Shown here piece after piece: positions 29,183-37,141 of a stretch of DNA of 64,000 bases. A model generated the notes under the pieces. It made no database searches and was not told the DNA's origin. It saw nothing but the letters and a program-made list of their open reading frames with translations. Source of the DNA: Novosphingobium sp. GTDB lineage: Bacteria > Pseudomonadota > Alphaproteobacteria > Sphingomonadales > Sphingomonadaceae. The stretch is from NCBI RefSeq assembly GCF_030699305.1, contig NZ_JAUYNB010000008.1:124001-188000 (forward strand), read 5' to 3'. Each line of letters begins with the position of its first letter. The first letter of the stretch is position 1. The translations under genes were made by a program, and so were the position numbers.

Positions 29183-29211
29183 TTGCCGCAATTGAACGGT
29201 GGTGCTAGGCA
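29183..29211 (+). promoter_or_regulatory. Candidate promoter of rne
   Basis: TTGCCG (29183-29188), 17-base spacer, TAGGCA (29206-29211). It would start the rne transcript near 29218 and give a leader of about 380 bases. It is back to back with the amidase promoter. Confidence 0.35.
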
Positions 29212-29217
29212 CCGCTG

Positions 29218-29598
29218 CACCGAACATTGCGGCACCTGTTGGTTCAGGCCGCCGCACACTTCGGGGGGAGTATTCCGGGGCCAATTATCCCGGAATCACA
29301 CAGGTTGATGCTGGAATGAGAAGCCGTTTGCCGTCCTGTCCGTCGCAGCCCGTATCGGGCTGGGCGCTGCGGATGGCTGGTTCTGCGCTGCCCCTATCGC
29401 TGCGCCTTTTCTCTCCCGCAGACACGCACGACGCCGCCGGGACGCCCTTTGCTGGCACCGGCTTATCACACACCGCCGCCTGCCTGCCGGGGCTTCGCCC
29501 CGCTGGACGCGGCTGTTCCGCTTACAATCGCGCCGGCCCGCCAGCCTCAGGCCTTCTTGCAAGGCCGCAGCGGCCGCCGCGCGCACGGAGAATTCATA
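29218..29598 (+). promoter_or_regulatory. Long structured leader of rne
   Basis: About 380 non-coding bases ahead of RNase E, with no convincing gene. It holds several short stems, such as CGGGGC-TTC-GCCCCG (29488-29502) and GGCCTT...AAGGCC (29550-29566), with competing GGCC-rich pairings up to 29574. It ends in GGAG 8 bases before the ATG. In enterobacteria the rne leader lets RNase E cut its own message; the same use here is an inference, and no known RNA family was recognised. Confidence 0.45.
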
Positions 29599-32379
29599 AT
29601 GACCCAGCGCATGCTGATCGATGCGCGCCACCGCGAGGAAACTCGGGTGGCGGTGCTAAAAGGCAACCGAATTGAAGAATTCGATTTTGAATCTGCTGAA
29701 CACAAGCAGATCAAAGGCAACATCTACCTCGCCAAGGTAACCCGCGTCGAACCGTCGCTGCAGGCGGCGTTCGTCGATTTCGGTGGCAATCGCCACGGCT
29801 TCCTGGCGTTCAGCGAAATCCATCCGGATTACTACCAGATTCCGAAGGAAGATCGCGAAGCCCTGCTCGCCGAAGAAGCCGCCCATGCCGAGGAAGAGGC
29901 CGCCCTGCGCGCCATCGCCGAGGGTGAGGAAGATTTTGTCGGTGACGATGAACTGGGCGAAACCCTGGCCGACGACATGGCCGGGACCAGCCACGAACCG
30001 CATCACGACGATGACTTTGGCGGGGTGACCGAAGTCGACACCGCCGAAAAGGATGAAGTCGCCACCATCGAAGACGGCCTGATCGAAAACGCCTTCGACC
30101 ACGAGGGCGAAGAAGCGGCCGAAGACGATGGCGGTGACAACCGTCGGCGCGGCCGGGGCCGTCGCCGTCAGGGCAACGGTGGGCGCGGCCATGCCAAGGA
30201 AGCCGACGAACTGCGCGCCAAGCGCATGGCGCTGCGCCGCCGTTACAAGATCCAGGACGTGATCCAGCGCCGCCAGGTGCTGCTGGTGCAGGTCGTGAAG
30301 GAAGAACGCGGCAACAAGGGCGCGGCGCTGACCAGCTACCTCAGCCTGGCAGGCCGGTATTGCGTGTTGATGCCCAATTCCAGCCACGGCGGCGGGATTT
30401 CCCGCAAGATCAGTTCGGCGACCGATCGCAAGCGGCTGAAGTCGATCATCGCCGAGATGGATCTGCCCAAATCGATGGGCTGCATCGTCCGCACCGCCGG
30501 GCTGCAACGCACCAAGACCGAGATCAAGCGCGATTTCGATTACCTCGCCCGGCTGTGGGACGAGATCCGCGAAAACACGCTGAAATCGTCCGCTCCGGCG
30601 CTGATCCATTCGGACAGCGATCTGATTAAGCGCGCGATCCGCGACATCTACAACCGCGAGATCGAGGAAGTCGTGGTCGAGGGTGAACACGGTTACCGCG
30701 CTGCCCGCGATTTCATGAAGCTGCTGATGCCGAGCCACGCCAAGCGGGTGAAGGCCTATTCCGATCCGGTCCCGCTGTATCAGCGCTATGGCGCGGAAGA
30801 CCAGCTGAGCGCGATGTATGATCCGGTCGTCCAGCTGAAGAGCGGCGGCTATATCGTCATCAACCCGACCGAAGCGCTGGTGTCGATCGACATCAACTCC
30901 GGCCGTTCCACCAAGGAACACGGGATCGAAGCGACCGCGCTGTCCACCAATCTGGAAGCCGCGCGCGAAATCGCCCGGCAACTGCGCCTGCGCGACATGG
31001 CCGGGCTGGTGGTGATCGACTTTATCGACATGGAGTACAGCTCCAACGTCCGGAAGGTCGAAAAGGCGATGAAGGACGCGCTCAAGAACGACCGCGCCCG
31101 CATCCAGGTCGGCCGGATTTCCAGCTTTGGCCTGATGGAAATGAGCCGCCAGCGCCTGCGCACCGGTGTGCTCGAAGCGACCACGCGCGGCTGCCCGCAC
31201 TGCGATGGGACCGGACTGGTCCGCACCGCATCGAGCGCCGGGCTGTCGGCGCTGCGGTTGATCGAGGAAGAGGCCGCCAAGGGCAGAGGCTCGGTGATCT
31301 CGCTCTACGCGTCGACCGAAGCGGCGGTTTACCTGCTCAACGCCAAGCGCGCCGATCTGGCCGAGATCGAGGACCGTTACGGGGTCCGCGTGGAAGTGCT
31401 GCCCGAAGGTGAGAACGAAGGCGCGAAGATGCGCGTCGTTTCGTCCGGCCCGCGTCCGGAATTCGTGCCCCGGTTTGAGCCGATCGTCGACGATTTCGAA
31501 GACGATATCATCGTGGAAGACGATGATGATGTTGATGATGACGACATCGAGGCCGAAGCTGAGGACCGCCGGGAGCGTGGTTCCGACGACAGCGATGACC
31601 AGGGCAAGCGCCGCCGCAAGCGTCGCCGCCGGGGTGGCCGGGGCCGCGACGATGAGCGCGGCGGTGATGAAAGCACCGCCAGCGACACCGCCAGTGTTTC
31701 GGCCAGTGCATCTGACAGCGCATCTGCCAGCATGGACGATGCCGAGGGTGACGAAGAAGCCGACAGCGATGGCGAAACCGGTAGCGACGAAGGCGACAAC
31801 GGCGAAGCGCCGCGCAAGCGCCGCCGTCGCGGTCGGCGTCGGCGCGGTGGCCGCGGTCGCGGTGAAGGTGAAAATGGCGAGAACGGTGAGCATGCCGAAG
31901 GTGAAGAGGCTGAAGCCGACGCACCGGCCGTTGCCGACACCGCCGTTGCAGCAGCTTCGCCCGCCGCACCTGCCGAACCGCTGGCTGAGGAAGCTCCGGC
32001 CAAGCCCCGGCGCGGACGCCGCAAGAAGGCCGATGTTGCCGCTGACGCGGAACCTGCGGCTGACGCTGTCGAGGTAGTGGCCGAGCCGGTTGCCGAAGTC
32101 GCACCGGAACCGGTTGCGGACGAAGCCCCGGCCAAGCCCAAGCGGACCCGCCGCAAGAAGGTGGACGCCGCTGCCGAAGCGGAACCGGTTGCCGAAGCTG
32201 CACCCGAACCGGTTGTGGAAGAGGCTGCGGCCAAGCCCAAGCGGACCCGCAAGAAGAAGGCGGAACCAGTTGAAGCAGACGCGATCGAGGTGCCGGTGGA
32301 TACCGCATCTGCCCCGGTCGAAGCCAGCGCCGGCGAATCGCCGCGTCGCGGCTGGTGGCAGCGCACGTTTGGTGAGTAA
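29599..32379 (+). CDS. rne: Ribonuclease E
   Basis: Endoribonuclease for mRNA decay and rRNA/tRNA maturation and scaffold of the degradosome; 926 aa. The S1 domain (from about residue 36) is split by an acidic then Arg/Gly-rich insert at about residues 85-205. The catalytic aspartates are Asp431 (SIDINSGRST) and Asp474 (VVIDFIDMEY). The zinc-link is Cys532/Cys535 (CPHCDGTG). The C-terminal scaffold is acidic, with two strongly basic clusters, three EAPAKPKRTRRKK-type repeats and a terminal GWWQRTFGE motif. ATG 29599 has GGAG 8 bases upstream. A strong terminator follows. Confidence 0.96.
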   Translation: MTQRMLIDARHREETRVAVLKGNRIEEFDFESAEHKQIKGNIYLAKVTRVEPSLQAAFVDFGGNRHGFLAFSEIHPDYYQIPKEDREALLAEEAAHAEEEAALRAIAEGEEDFVGDDELGETLADDMAGTSHEPHHDDDFGGVTEVDTAEKDEVATIEDGLIENAFDHEGEEAAEDDGGDNRRRGRGRRRQGNGGRGHAKEADELRAKRMALRRRYKIQDVIQRRQVLLVQVVKEERGNKGAALTSYLSLAGRYCVLMPNSSHGGGISRKISSATDRKRLKSIIAEMDLPKSMGCIVRTAGLQRTKTEIKRDFDYLARLWDEIRENTLKSSAPALIHSDSDLIKRAIRDIYNREIEEVVVEGEHGYRAARDFMKLLMPSHAKRVKAYSDPVPLYQRYGAEDQLSAMYDPVVQLKSGGYIVINPTEALVSIDINSGRSTKEHGIEATALSTNLEAAREIARQLRLRDMAGLVVIDFIDMEYSSNVRKVEKAMKDALKNDRARIQVGRISSFGLMEMSRQRLRTGVLEATTRGCPHCDGTGLVRTASSAGLSALRLIEEEAAKGRGSVISLYASTEAAVYLLNAKRADLAEIEDRYGVRVEVLPEGENEGAKMRVVSSGPRPEFVPRFEPIVDDFEDDIIVEDDDDVDDDDIEAEAEDRRERGSDDSDDQGKRRRKRRRRGGRGRDDERGGDESTASDTASVSASASDSASASMDDAEGDEEADSDGETGSDEGDNGEAPRKRRRRGRRRRGGRGRGEGENGENGEHAEGEEAEADAPAVADTAVAAASPAAPAEPLAEEAPAKPRRGRRKKADVAADAEPAADAVEVVAEPVAEVAPEPVADEAPAKPKRTRRKKVDAAAEAEPVAEAAPEPVVEEAAAKPKRTRKKKAEPVEADAIEVPVDTASAPVEASAGESPRRGWWQRTFGE
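31984..32262 (+). repeat. Three degenerate repeats in the RNase E tail
   Basis: Within rne, three units each encode a short acidic/Ala-Pro stretch followed by a Lys/Arg block (EEAPAKPRRGRRKK, DEAPAKPKRTRRKK, EEAAAKPKRTRKKK), about 105-130 bases apart. They are probably RNA- or partner-binding linear motifs grown by duplication. Confidence 0.7.
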
Positions 32380-32420
32380 CCCTCAGAAAACCTGACGGGC
32401 ACCACGTCTGACAGGCACAA

Positions 32421-32456
32421 AAAAGGCCGCCGAAGCACCTGCTTTGGCGGCCTTTT
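32421..32456. terminator. Intrinsic terminator of rne (bidirectional)
   Basis: 16-bp stem (32421-32436 and 32441-32456) with one wobble pair and an ACCT loop. The arms start AAAA and end TTTT, giving U-runs on both strands. It lies between rne and the convergent methyltransferase gene. Confidence 0.9.
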
Positions 32457-32477
32457 GCTGTTCCGGATGGGCAGGCT

Positions 32478-33110
32478 TCAAGCTGGCCGGACAGCCGCAC
32501 CCCATTCCATCCAGCCCGCCCAGCGCGGGGCTTTGGGGATGTAGCGTTCCCCCAGTGCGTCAACGGCAAAGCCCGCCTTGCCCACTGCCGAGCTGACCGG
32601 CCGGGTCAGGTGGCAACCCCCGGCCAGGCGTTTCCACACCGGTTCGATCCGACCCTGCCATTTGCGCACACCGGCATCGGGCGCCCTGCCATGTTCGGCA
32701 TAGAGCAACCGTCCCCCCGGTTTCAGGATGCGGCGCAGTTCGTGCAGGGTCTGGGCCTGATCACCGACCGAACAGAGCGTGAAAGTGCACACCACGCTGT
32801 CGAAACTGGCATCATCGAACGGGATCGCTTCGCCAAAGCCGGGGCGGATGTCGGCAGCCCAGCCCTTTTCCGCTGCGGCGGCACGGGCATAGTCCAGCCC
32901 CTTGGCCGATGGGTCCATGCCGGCAAACGATGTCACTTTGGCCCGGTCATAGAATTGCTGGTTGATCCCGCCGCCGCAGCCGATCTCGAACACCGCGCCG
33001 CTGGCCAGCGGCACCACCTGTTCGCGCAGCTCCATGATCCCCGGTGCGCTGCACGCGCACTGGATGAAGCGCGGCACGATATGATCTTCATACCAACTGC
33101 CCAGACCCAT
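32478..33110 (-). CDS. Class I SAM-dependent methyltransferase (UbiE-like)
   Basis: 210 aa, cytoplasmic. Methyltransferase motifs: VFEIGCGGGINQQFYD (motif I), AGMDPSAKGLDYAR, and PFDDASFDSVVCTFTLCSVG with LKPGGRLLYAEHG. The layout is that of UbiE/Coq5 and phospholipid methyltransferases, and the C-terminus (YIPKAPRWAGWMEWGAAV) fits the small-molecule/lipid group. The substrate is unknown. ATG 33110 follows a GGGGGGG run. It stands alone, with 97 bases to the next gene. Confidence 0.8.
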   Translation of the reverse strand: MGLGSWYEDHIVPRFIQCACSAPGIMELREQVVPLASGAVFEIGCGGGINQQFYDRAKVTSFAGMDPSAKGLDYARAAAAEKGWAADIRPGFGEAIPFDDASFDSVVCTFTLCSVGDQAQTLHELRRILKPGGRLLYAEHGRAPDAGVRKWQGRIEPVWKRLAGGCHLTRPVSSAVGKAGFAVDALGERYIPKAPRWAGWMEWGAAVRPA

Positions 33111-33207
33111 CGATTCCCCCCCAAAATGCTGTTTTCAGGCAGGTATGATGCCACAATCCGGCGAAGGGAGAAGCAGTAAGGCGCGTCTGCCGGAAAAAAG
33201 TGGTCAA

Positions 33208-33930
33208 TCAAAATGCAATGCGCTGACCATCCCAGGCAAAGCAGTGGCCGCTGTCCGCAGGCGTCAGGGTATCGAGCACGTCGAGCAGATAGCCCGCGCT
33301 TTGCGCCGGACTGAACAGCTTGCCGGGCGCGACGCCGCGCTGGAACGGGGCCGAAAGCCCGGTATCGACCGTTCCGGGATGGAGCGTCACCGCCAGCGCC
33401 TCGCGGTGGGTGCGGCCCAGTTCGATCGCGGCGGTGCGGACCAACATGTTGAGCGCCGCCTTGGCCGCCCGGTAGCTGTGCCAGCCGCCCAGCCGGTTGT
33501 CCGAGATCGAGCCGACCCGCGCCGACAGCGCCGCGAACACGCCGCGCCGGTCGCGGGGCAGCAGCGGCAGGAAATGCTTTGCGACCAGCGCCGGTCCGAT
33601 CGCATTGATGGCATAGGCGTCCGCCATGGCGGCGGGATCGAGCGCGCGCAGGGACTTTTCCGGCCCGCTCCCGTCATCCAGCGTCAGCGCGCCGGTGGCC
33701 ACCAGCACCAGGTCCAGCGGGCCATCGGCCGCAATCGCGGCAGCGGCTGCGGCGATGCCGGGTTCGTCCCGCAGATCAAGCGGCAGAACCCGCATTGCGC
33801 CAGCAGCCACCCGCTGCGGTGAGCGGGCCAGTGCATAGCACTCGCCAACCCCGCGTCGCTGCACCAGTTCGTCCAGGAAGGCCGCGCCGATCCCGCCGCT
33901 CGCTCCGATAATCGCTGCGCGTACTGTCAT
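33208..33930 (-). CDS. SDR-family oxidoreductase, C-factor/CsgA type
   Basis: Short-chain dehydrogenase of 240 aa. The cofactor motif IIGASGGIGAAF lies at the N-terminus and the active site S...YxxxK is in LSARVGSISDN and HSYRAAKAALN. The C-terminal HPGTVDTGLSAPFQ and SGHCFAWDGQRIAF fit the C-factor-like group of SDRs, which often act on unknown substrates. I chose ATG 33930 (MTVRAAIIGASGG) and rejected the longer frame, which is Arg/Cys-rich and lies in the divergent promoter region. Confidence 0.82.
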   Translation of the reverse strand: MTVRAAIIGASGGIGAAFLDELVQRRGVGECYALARSPQRVAAGAMRVLPLDLRDEPGIAAAAAAIAADGPLDLVLVATGALTLDDGSGPEKSLRALDPAAMADAYAINAIGPALVAKHFLPLLPRDRRGVFAALSARVGSISDNRLGGWHSYRAAKAALNMLVRTAAIELGRTHREALAVTLHPGTVDTGLSAPFQRGVAPGKLFSPAQSAGYLLDVLDTLTPADSGHCFAWDGQRIAF

Positions 33931-34027
33931 GGGCAGAAGATGGGAACGGCACGGCGCGACTGCCAGTAGCAGCGCGATTCTATTGCAGGCGTACGGCTCA
34001 GTTCTTCGCCATGGCAGCCGGCGGGCA

Positions 34028-34048
34028 TGAAAATTTGGTGAATTTTCA
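34028..34048. promoter_or_regulatory. Palindromic candidate operator upstream of the LuxR-type regulator
   Basis: TGAAAATT (34028-34035), spacer TGGTG, AATTTTCA (34041-34048): perfect 8-bp arms. It is AT-rich against a GC-rich background and ends 8 bases before the -35 of the regulator gene. It could be bound by that regulator or another dimeric factor and could serve the divergent SDR gene as well. Confidence 0.45.
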
Positions 34049-34056
34049 GCAAACAT

Positions 34057-34085
34057 TTGTCTGCGTTCGGTCGCGGGGCTAAGCA
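34057..34085 (+). promoter_or_regulatory. Candidate promoter of the membrane LuxR-type regulator
   Basis: TTGTCT (34057-34062), 17-base spacer, TAAGCA (34080-34085). The -10 ends 8 bases before ATG 34094 and overlaps the alternative ATG 34085, so the gene probably starts at 34094 with little or no leader. Confidence 0.45.
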
Positions 34086-34093
34086 TGGTGGGG

Positions 34094-34624
34094 ATGGACC
34101 CGCACACAAACCATTCAAGCAACATGAAAATGTTGCCTCAGCTGACTGAAAAGCAGCGGGAAGTATTGGTGCAGGTCGCGGACAATCGCACCAGCAAGGA
34201 AATCGCGGCGTTGCTTGGTATCTCCGAGTCGGCGGTTAATCAGCGGATCGAGATGATCCGTGCCCGGCTGGGCGGAATCCCGCGCGGCCAGTTGGCACGA
34301 CTGTATCGCCAGGAACTTGAGAACTTTCAGCGGATTTCCGCCACTTTTCCGCCAACATGGCAGAAAATCCAGCTTCCCGAAACCGGGCCGGAAAGCGAGG
34401 GAGGCGGCTCGGAAAGTATTTCGTTACCGGGTCCTGTCGGGTCGCAACCAGGTCGGGCACCGGAGCGGAATGGGTCGCAACTTTCCTCTGCATCTATCCC
34501 GGGTGAGCCTTCATGGCTCACCCGGGACACAACCGGGACCGCCGTGGTGCGCGGCGTGGCCATCACCGCCCTCATTCTGCTTGGCATGATCGTGGCGGCG
34601 ATCATCACCAGTCTGATCGGTTAG
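34094..34624 (+). CDS. Membrane-anchored LuxR-type helix-turn-helix protein
   Basis: 176 aa. A GerE/LuxR-type DNA-binding domain is at the N-terminus (about residues 14-72: LTEKQREVLVQVADNRTSKE, IAALLGISESAVNQRIEMIR). A Ser/Pro/Gly-rich linker follows, and a single C-terminal membrane helix (about residues 149-176, TAVVRGVAITALILLGMIVA) ends the protein. There is no sensor or receiver domain. This is the reverse of usual one-component sensors: DNA-binding first, membrane anchor last. I prefer ATG 34094 because a promoter -10 overlaps ATG 34085. It may sense membrane state or be released by proteolysis; this is inference. Confidence 0.8.
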   Translation: MDPHTNHSSNMKMLPQLTEKQREVLVQVADNRTSKEIAALLGISESAVNQRIEMIRARLGGIPRGQLARLYRQELENFQRISATFPPTWQKIQLPETGPESEGGGSESISLPGPVGSQPGRAPERNGSQLSSASIPGEPSWLTRDTTGTAVVRGVAITALILLGMIVAAIITSLIG

Positions 34625-34764
34625 GCTGGCGGGGCGACCGGAACGTTCCGGGCCAGCGCTGTCCTGCGGTAAATTTCCCCAACGACCACCTTGCCCCGCC
34701 GCAATGAATCGCTAGAGAGATGCGCACGGCGACGCTCAGCGCCGCGCAGCGACAGGGACTGATC

Positions 34765-35547
34765 ATGGCGACTTTCACTCTTCCCGCGAACAGCAAGATC
34801 AACGGCAAGGCCGTTCATCACAAAGCCGATGGCGCTGCGCAGGCGAAGAAATTCACGGTCTATCGCTATGACCCCGACAGCGGCCAGAACCCGCGGTACG
34901 ATACGTTCGAAATCGATCTCGACAATTGCGGGCCGATGGTGCTCGACGCGCTGATCAAGATGAAGTCGGAGATGGACCCGACCTTGACGTTCCGGCGGTC
35001 CTGCCGCGAAGGGATCTGCGGGTCCTGCGCGATGAACATCAACGGCCGCAACGGGCTGGCCTGCACCACCGCGATCGAAGACCTGAAGGGCGATGTGCGC
35101 ATCACCCCGCTGCCGCACATGGAAGTGATCAAGGACCTGGTGCCCGATTTCACGCACTTCTATGCGCAGTATGCTTCGATCCGCCCCTGGCTGCAAACCG
35201 TCAGCACGACGCCGTCGGGCAAGGAACGGCTCCAGTCGCCCGAACAGCGTGAACAGCTGGACGGCCTGTATGAATGCATCCTGTGCGCCTGCTGCTCAAC
35301 CTCGTGCCCCAGCTACTGGTGGAACAGCGACAAGTTCCTCGGTCCGGCGATCCTGCTCCAGGCCTATCGCTGGCTGGCCGACAGCCGCGATGAAATGACC
35401 GGTGAGCGACTGGACGAACTGGAAGATCCGTTCCGGCTCTATCGCTGCCACACGATCATGAACTGCGCCAACGTCTGCCCCAAGGGCCTGTCCCCGGCGC
35501 GCGCGATCGCGGAAATCAAGAAGATGCAGGCCGAACGGCACGTCTGA
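34765..35547 (+). CDS. sdhB: Succinate dehydrogenase iron-sulfur subunit
   Basis: Iron-sulfur subunit of complex II, 260 aa, passing electrons from SdhA to quinone. The [2Fe-2S] ligands are in [22 protein letters not shown]. The [4Fe-4S] and [3Fe-4S] ligands are in [16 protein letters not shown] and [16 protein letters not shown] chose ATG 34765 ([12 protein letters not shown]), although a GTG/ATG-rich stretch lies upstream. No sdhC, sdhD or sdhA lies on either side. It is followed without a gap by the thioesterase gene. Confidence 0.96.
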   Translation: MATFTLPANSKINGKAVHHKADGAAQAKKFTVYRYDPDSGQNPRYDTFEIDLDNCGPMVLDALIKMKSEMDPTLTFRRSCREGICGSCAMNINGRNGLACTTAIEDLKGDVRITPLPHMEVIKDLVPDFTHFYAQYASIRPWLQTVSTTPSGKERLQSPEQREQLDGLYECILCACCSTSCPSYWWNSDKFLGPAILLQAYRWLADSRDEMTGERLDELEDPFRLYRCHTIMNCANVCPKGLSPARAIAEIKKMQAERHV

Positions 35548-36015
35548 ATGAGCGACGACAAGCCGCGGATTCGCTACGTCCCCGATCCGGACAATCCGGG
35601 TTGGCACACCTGGAACCTGGCCGACGACACCCGCTTCAACGCCCAGACCATGGGTCACATGCTGGTGCGCAAGGATGGCGATAAGCTGTGCCGGGTGCGG
35701 ATGTTCCCCGAACGCCGCCACACCAACCTGCTCGACATGGTCCACGGCGCGATCACGCTGGCCTTGATGGATGTCGCGCTGTTCGCGTCAATGCGGATCC
35801 TGCTGGAAGGCGATGCGGCGGGATCGGTGACGCTGGAACTGTCCAGCCAGTTCATCGGCGCAGGCCGCCCGGGCGTGCCGCTTGACGCACTGGTCGAGGT
35901 GATGCGCGAGACAAAGCGGCTGGTGTTCATGCGTGGCACTGTGGTGCAAGGCGAAGCTGACGATCATATGGTCGCCTCGTTCTCGGGGATCGTGCGCAAG
36001 CCGTCGGGCAAATGA
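35548..36015 (+). CDS. PaaI-family hotdog thioesterase
   Basis: 155-aa acyl-CoA thioesterase of the hotdog fold. The core HTNLLDMVHGAITLALMDVA contains the conserved HG and Asp that activate water in the PaaI family, followed by SVTLELSSQFIGAGRPG. The N-terminus is extended and acidic. The ATG directly abuts the sdhB stop (TGAATG), and the gene overlaps zapE by 4 bases, so the three are one unit. The substrate is unknown. It may clear CoA esters tied to central metabolism. Confidence 0.8.
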   Translation: MSDDKPRIRYVPDPDNPGWHTWNLADDTRFNAQTMGHMLVRKDGDKLCRVRMFPERRHTNLLDMVHGAITLALMDVALFASMRILLEGDAAGSVTLELSSQFIGAGRPGVPLDALVEVMRETKRLVFMRGTVVQGEADDHMVASFSGIVRKPSGK

Positions 36016-37127
36016 CCCGGATTCTGGCGCGCTATGAAGCACTGGTTGCCGCCGGTGAACTGCGGCCCGATCCCGAACAGCATGCCGCCGCGCAGCACCT
36101 GGGCCGGTTGCAGCAGGAGCTTGAAACCCCGCCCGCAACTGGCCTGCTGAACAAATTGTTCGGCAACAAGCCCGCCCCTGCCCCGCGCGGGATTTACCTG
36201 TGGGGCGGGGTCGGGCGCGGCAAGTCGATGCTGATGGACCTGTTCCATGACAGCCTGGCCATCCCGGAAAAACGCCGCGCCCATTTTCACGCGTTCATGC
36301 TGGAAGTCCACGCCCGGCTGCGCGAGGCGCGCAAGAGCGAAACCGGCGATCCGATCCCGCCCGTCGCGGCCGCGCTGGCCGATGGCATGCGGGTGCTGGC
36401 ATTCGACGAGATGGTGGTGAACAATTCCGCCGATGCGATGATCATGTCGCGGCTGTTCACCGCATTGATCGTCCAGCACGGGGTGACCATCGTGACCACC
36501 TCGAACCGCGCGCCATCGCAGCTTTACAAGGATGGGCTGAACCGCGAACACTTCCTGCCGTTCATCGCCCTGATCGAGCGGCAGCTTGATGTCATGGCGC
36601 TGAACGGCCCGGTCGATTACCGGCTGGAACGGCTGGGCGGGATCGGCACCTGGCACACCCCGCTGGGCAATGCTGCCACCGCGCAAGTGCGCGAGGCGTT
36701 CTTCCGGCTGACCGACTATCCCCCGGAAGACAGCGCCCATGTGCCATCCGCCGAACTCGATGTCGGCGGCGGGCGGATCCTGCACGTGCCCAAAAGCCTG
36801 AAGGGCGTTGCGGTGTTCAGTTTCAAACGCCTGTGCGCGGAAGCGCGCGGCGCGTCGGACTATCTAGCCATCGCCCAGACCTATCATACGGTGATTCTGG
36901 TCGGCATCCCCCGGATGGGGCCGGACAACCGCAACGAGGCGGCGCGGTTCGTAACGCTGATCGACGCGCTGTATGAACACAAGGTCAAGCTGCTTGCCAC
37001 TGCCGATGCCGCGCCGGAGCAGCTTTATTCAAGCGGCGACGGGCGGTTCGAGTTCGACCGCACCATCAGCCGCCTGATGGAAATGCAAAGCGCCGACTAC
37101 CTCGCCGCCGGGCACGGCGAGGAGTAG
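36012..37127 (+). CDS. zapE: Cell division/quality-control ATPase ZapE (AFG1 family)
   Basis: AFG1-like P-loop ATPase, 371 aa. Walker A GGVGRGKS is at residues 65-72 and Walker B is VLAFDEM; a sensor region VTIVTTSNRAPSQLYKDGL follows. In E. coli ZapE interacts with FtsZ under stress; the mitochondrial homologue works in respiratory-chain protein quality control. Its placement behind sdhB and a thioesterase gene, with ATGA overlap, fits a link to the respiratory membrane. The gap to the convergent TonB receptor gene is 14 bases. Confidence 0.92.
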   Translation: MTRILARYEALVAAGELRPDPEQHAAAQHLGRLQQELETPPATGLLNKLFGNKPAPAPRGIYLWGGVGRGKSMLMDLFHDSLAIPEKRRAHFHAFMLEVHARLREARKSETGDPIPPVAAALADGMRVLAFDEMVVNNSADAMIMSRLFTALIVQHGVTIVTTSNRAPSQLYKDGLNREHFLPFIALIERQLDVMALNGPVDYRLERLGGIGTWHTPLGNAATAQVREAFFRLTDYPPEDSAHVPSAELDVGGGRILHVPKSLKGVAVFSFKRLCAEARGASDYLAIAQTYHTVILVGIPRMGPDNRNEAARFVTLIDALYEHKVKLLATADAAPEQLYSSGDGRFEFDRTISRLMEMQSADYLAAGHGEE

Positions 37128-37141
37128 GGCCGAGCAGCCGC

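Noticed and set aside
29316..29675. Possible upstream ORF in the rne leader (about 119 codons, overlapping the rne start)
   Set aside because: Poor ribosome site, Pro/Arg/Ser-rich random-looking sequence and no recognisable family. It is treated as leader.
31500..32360. Minus-strand Ser/Ala-rich frames opposite the RNase E tail
   Set aside because: Low-complexity mirror of acidic/basic codons on the coding strand; no start context and no known domain.
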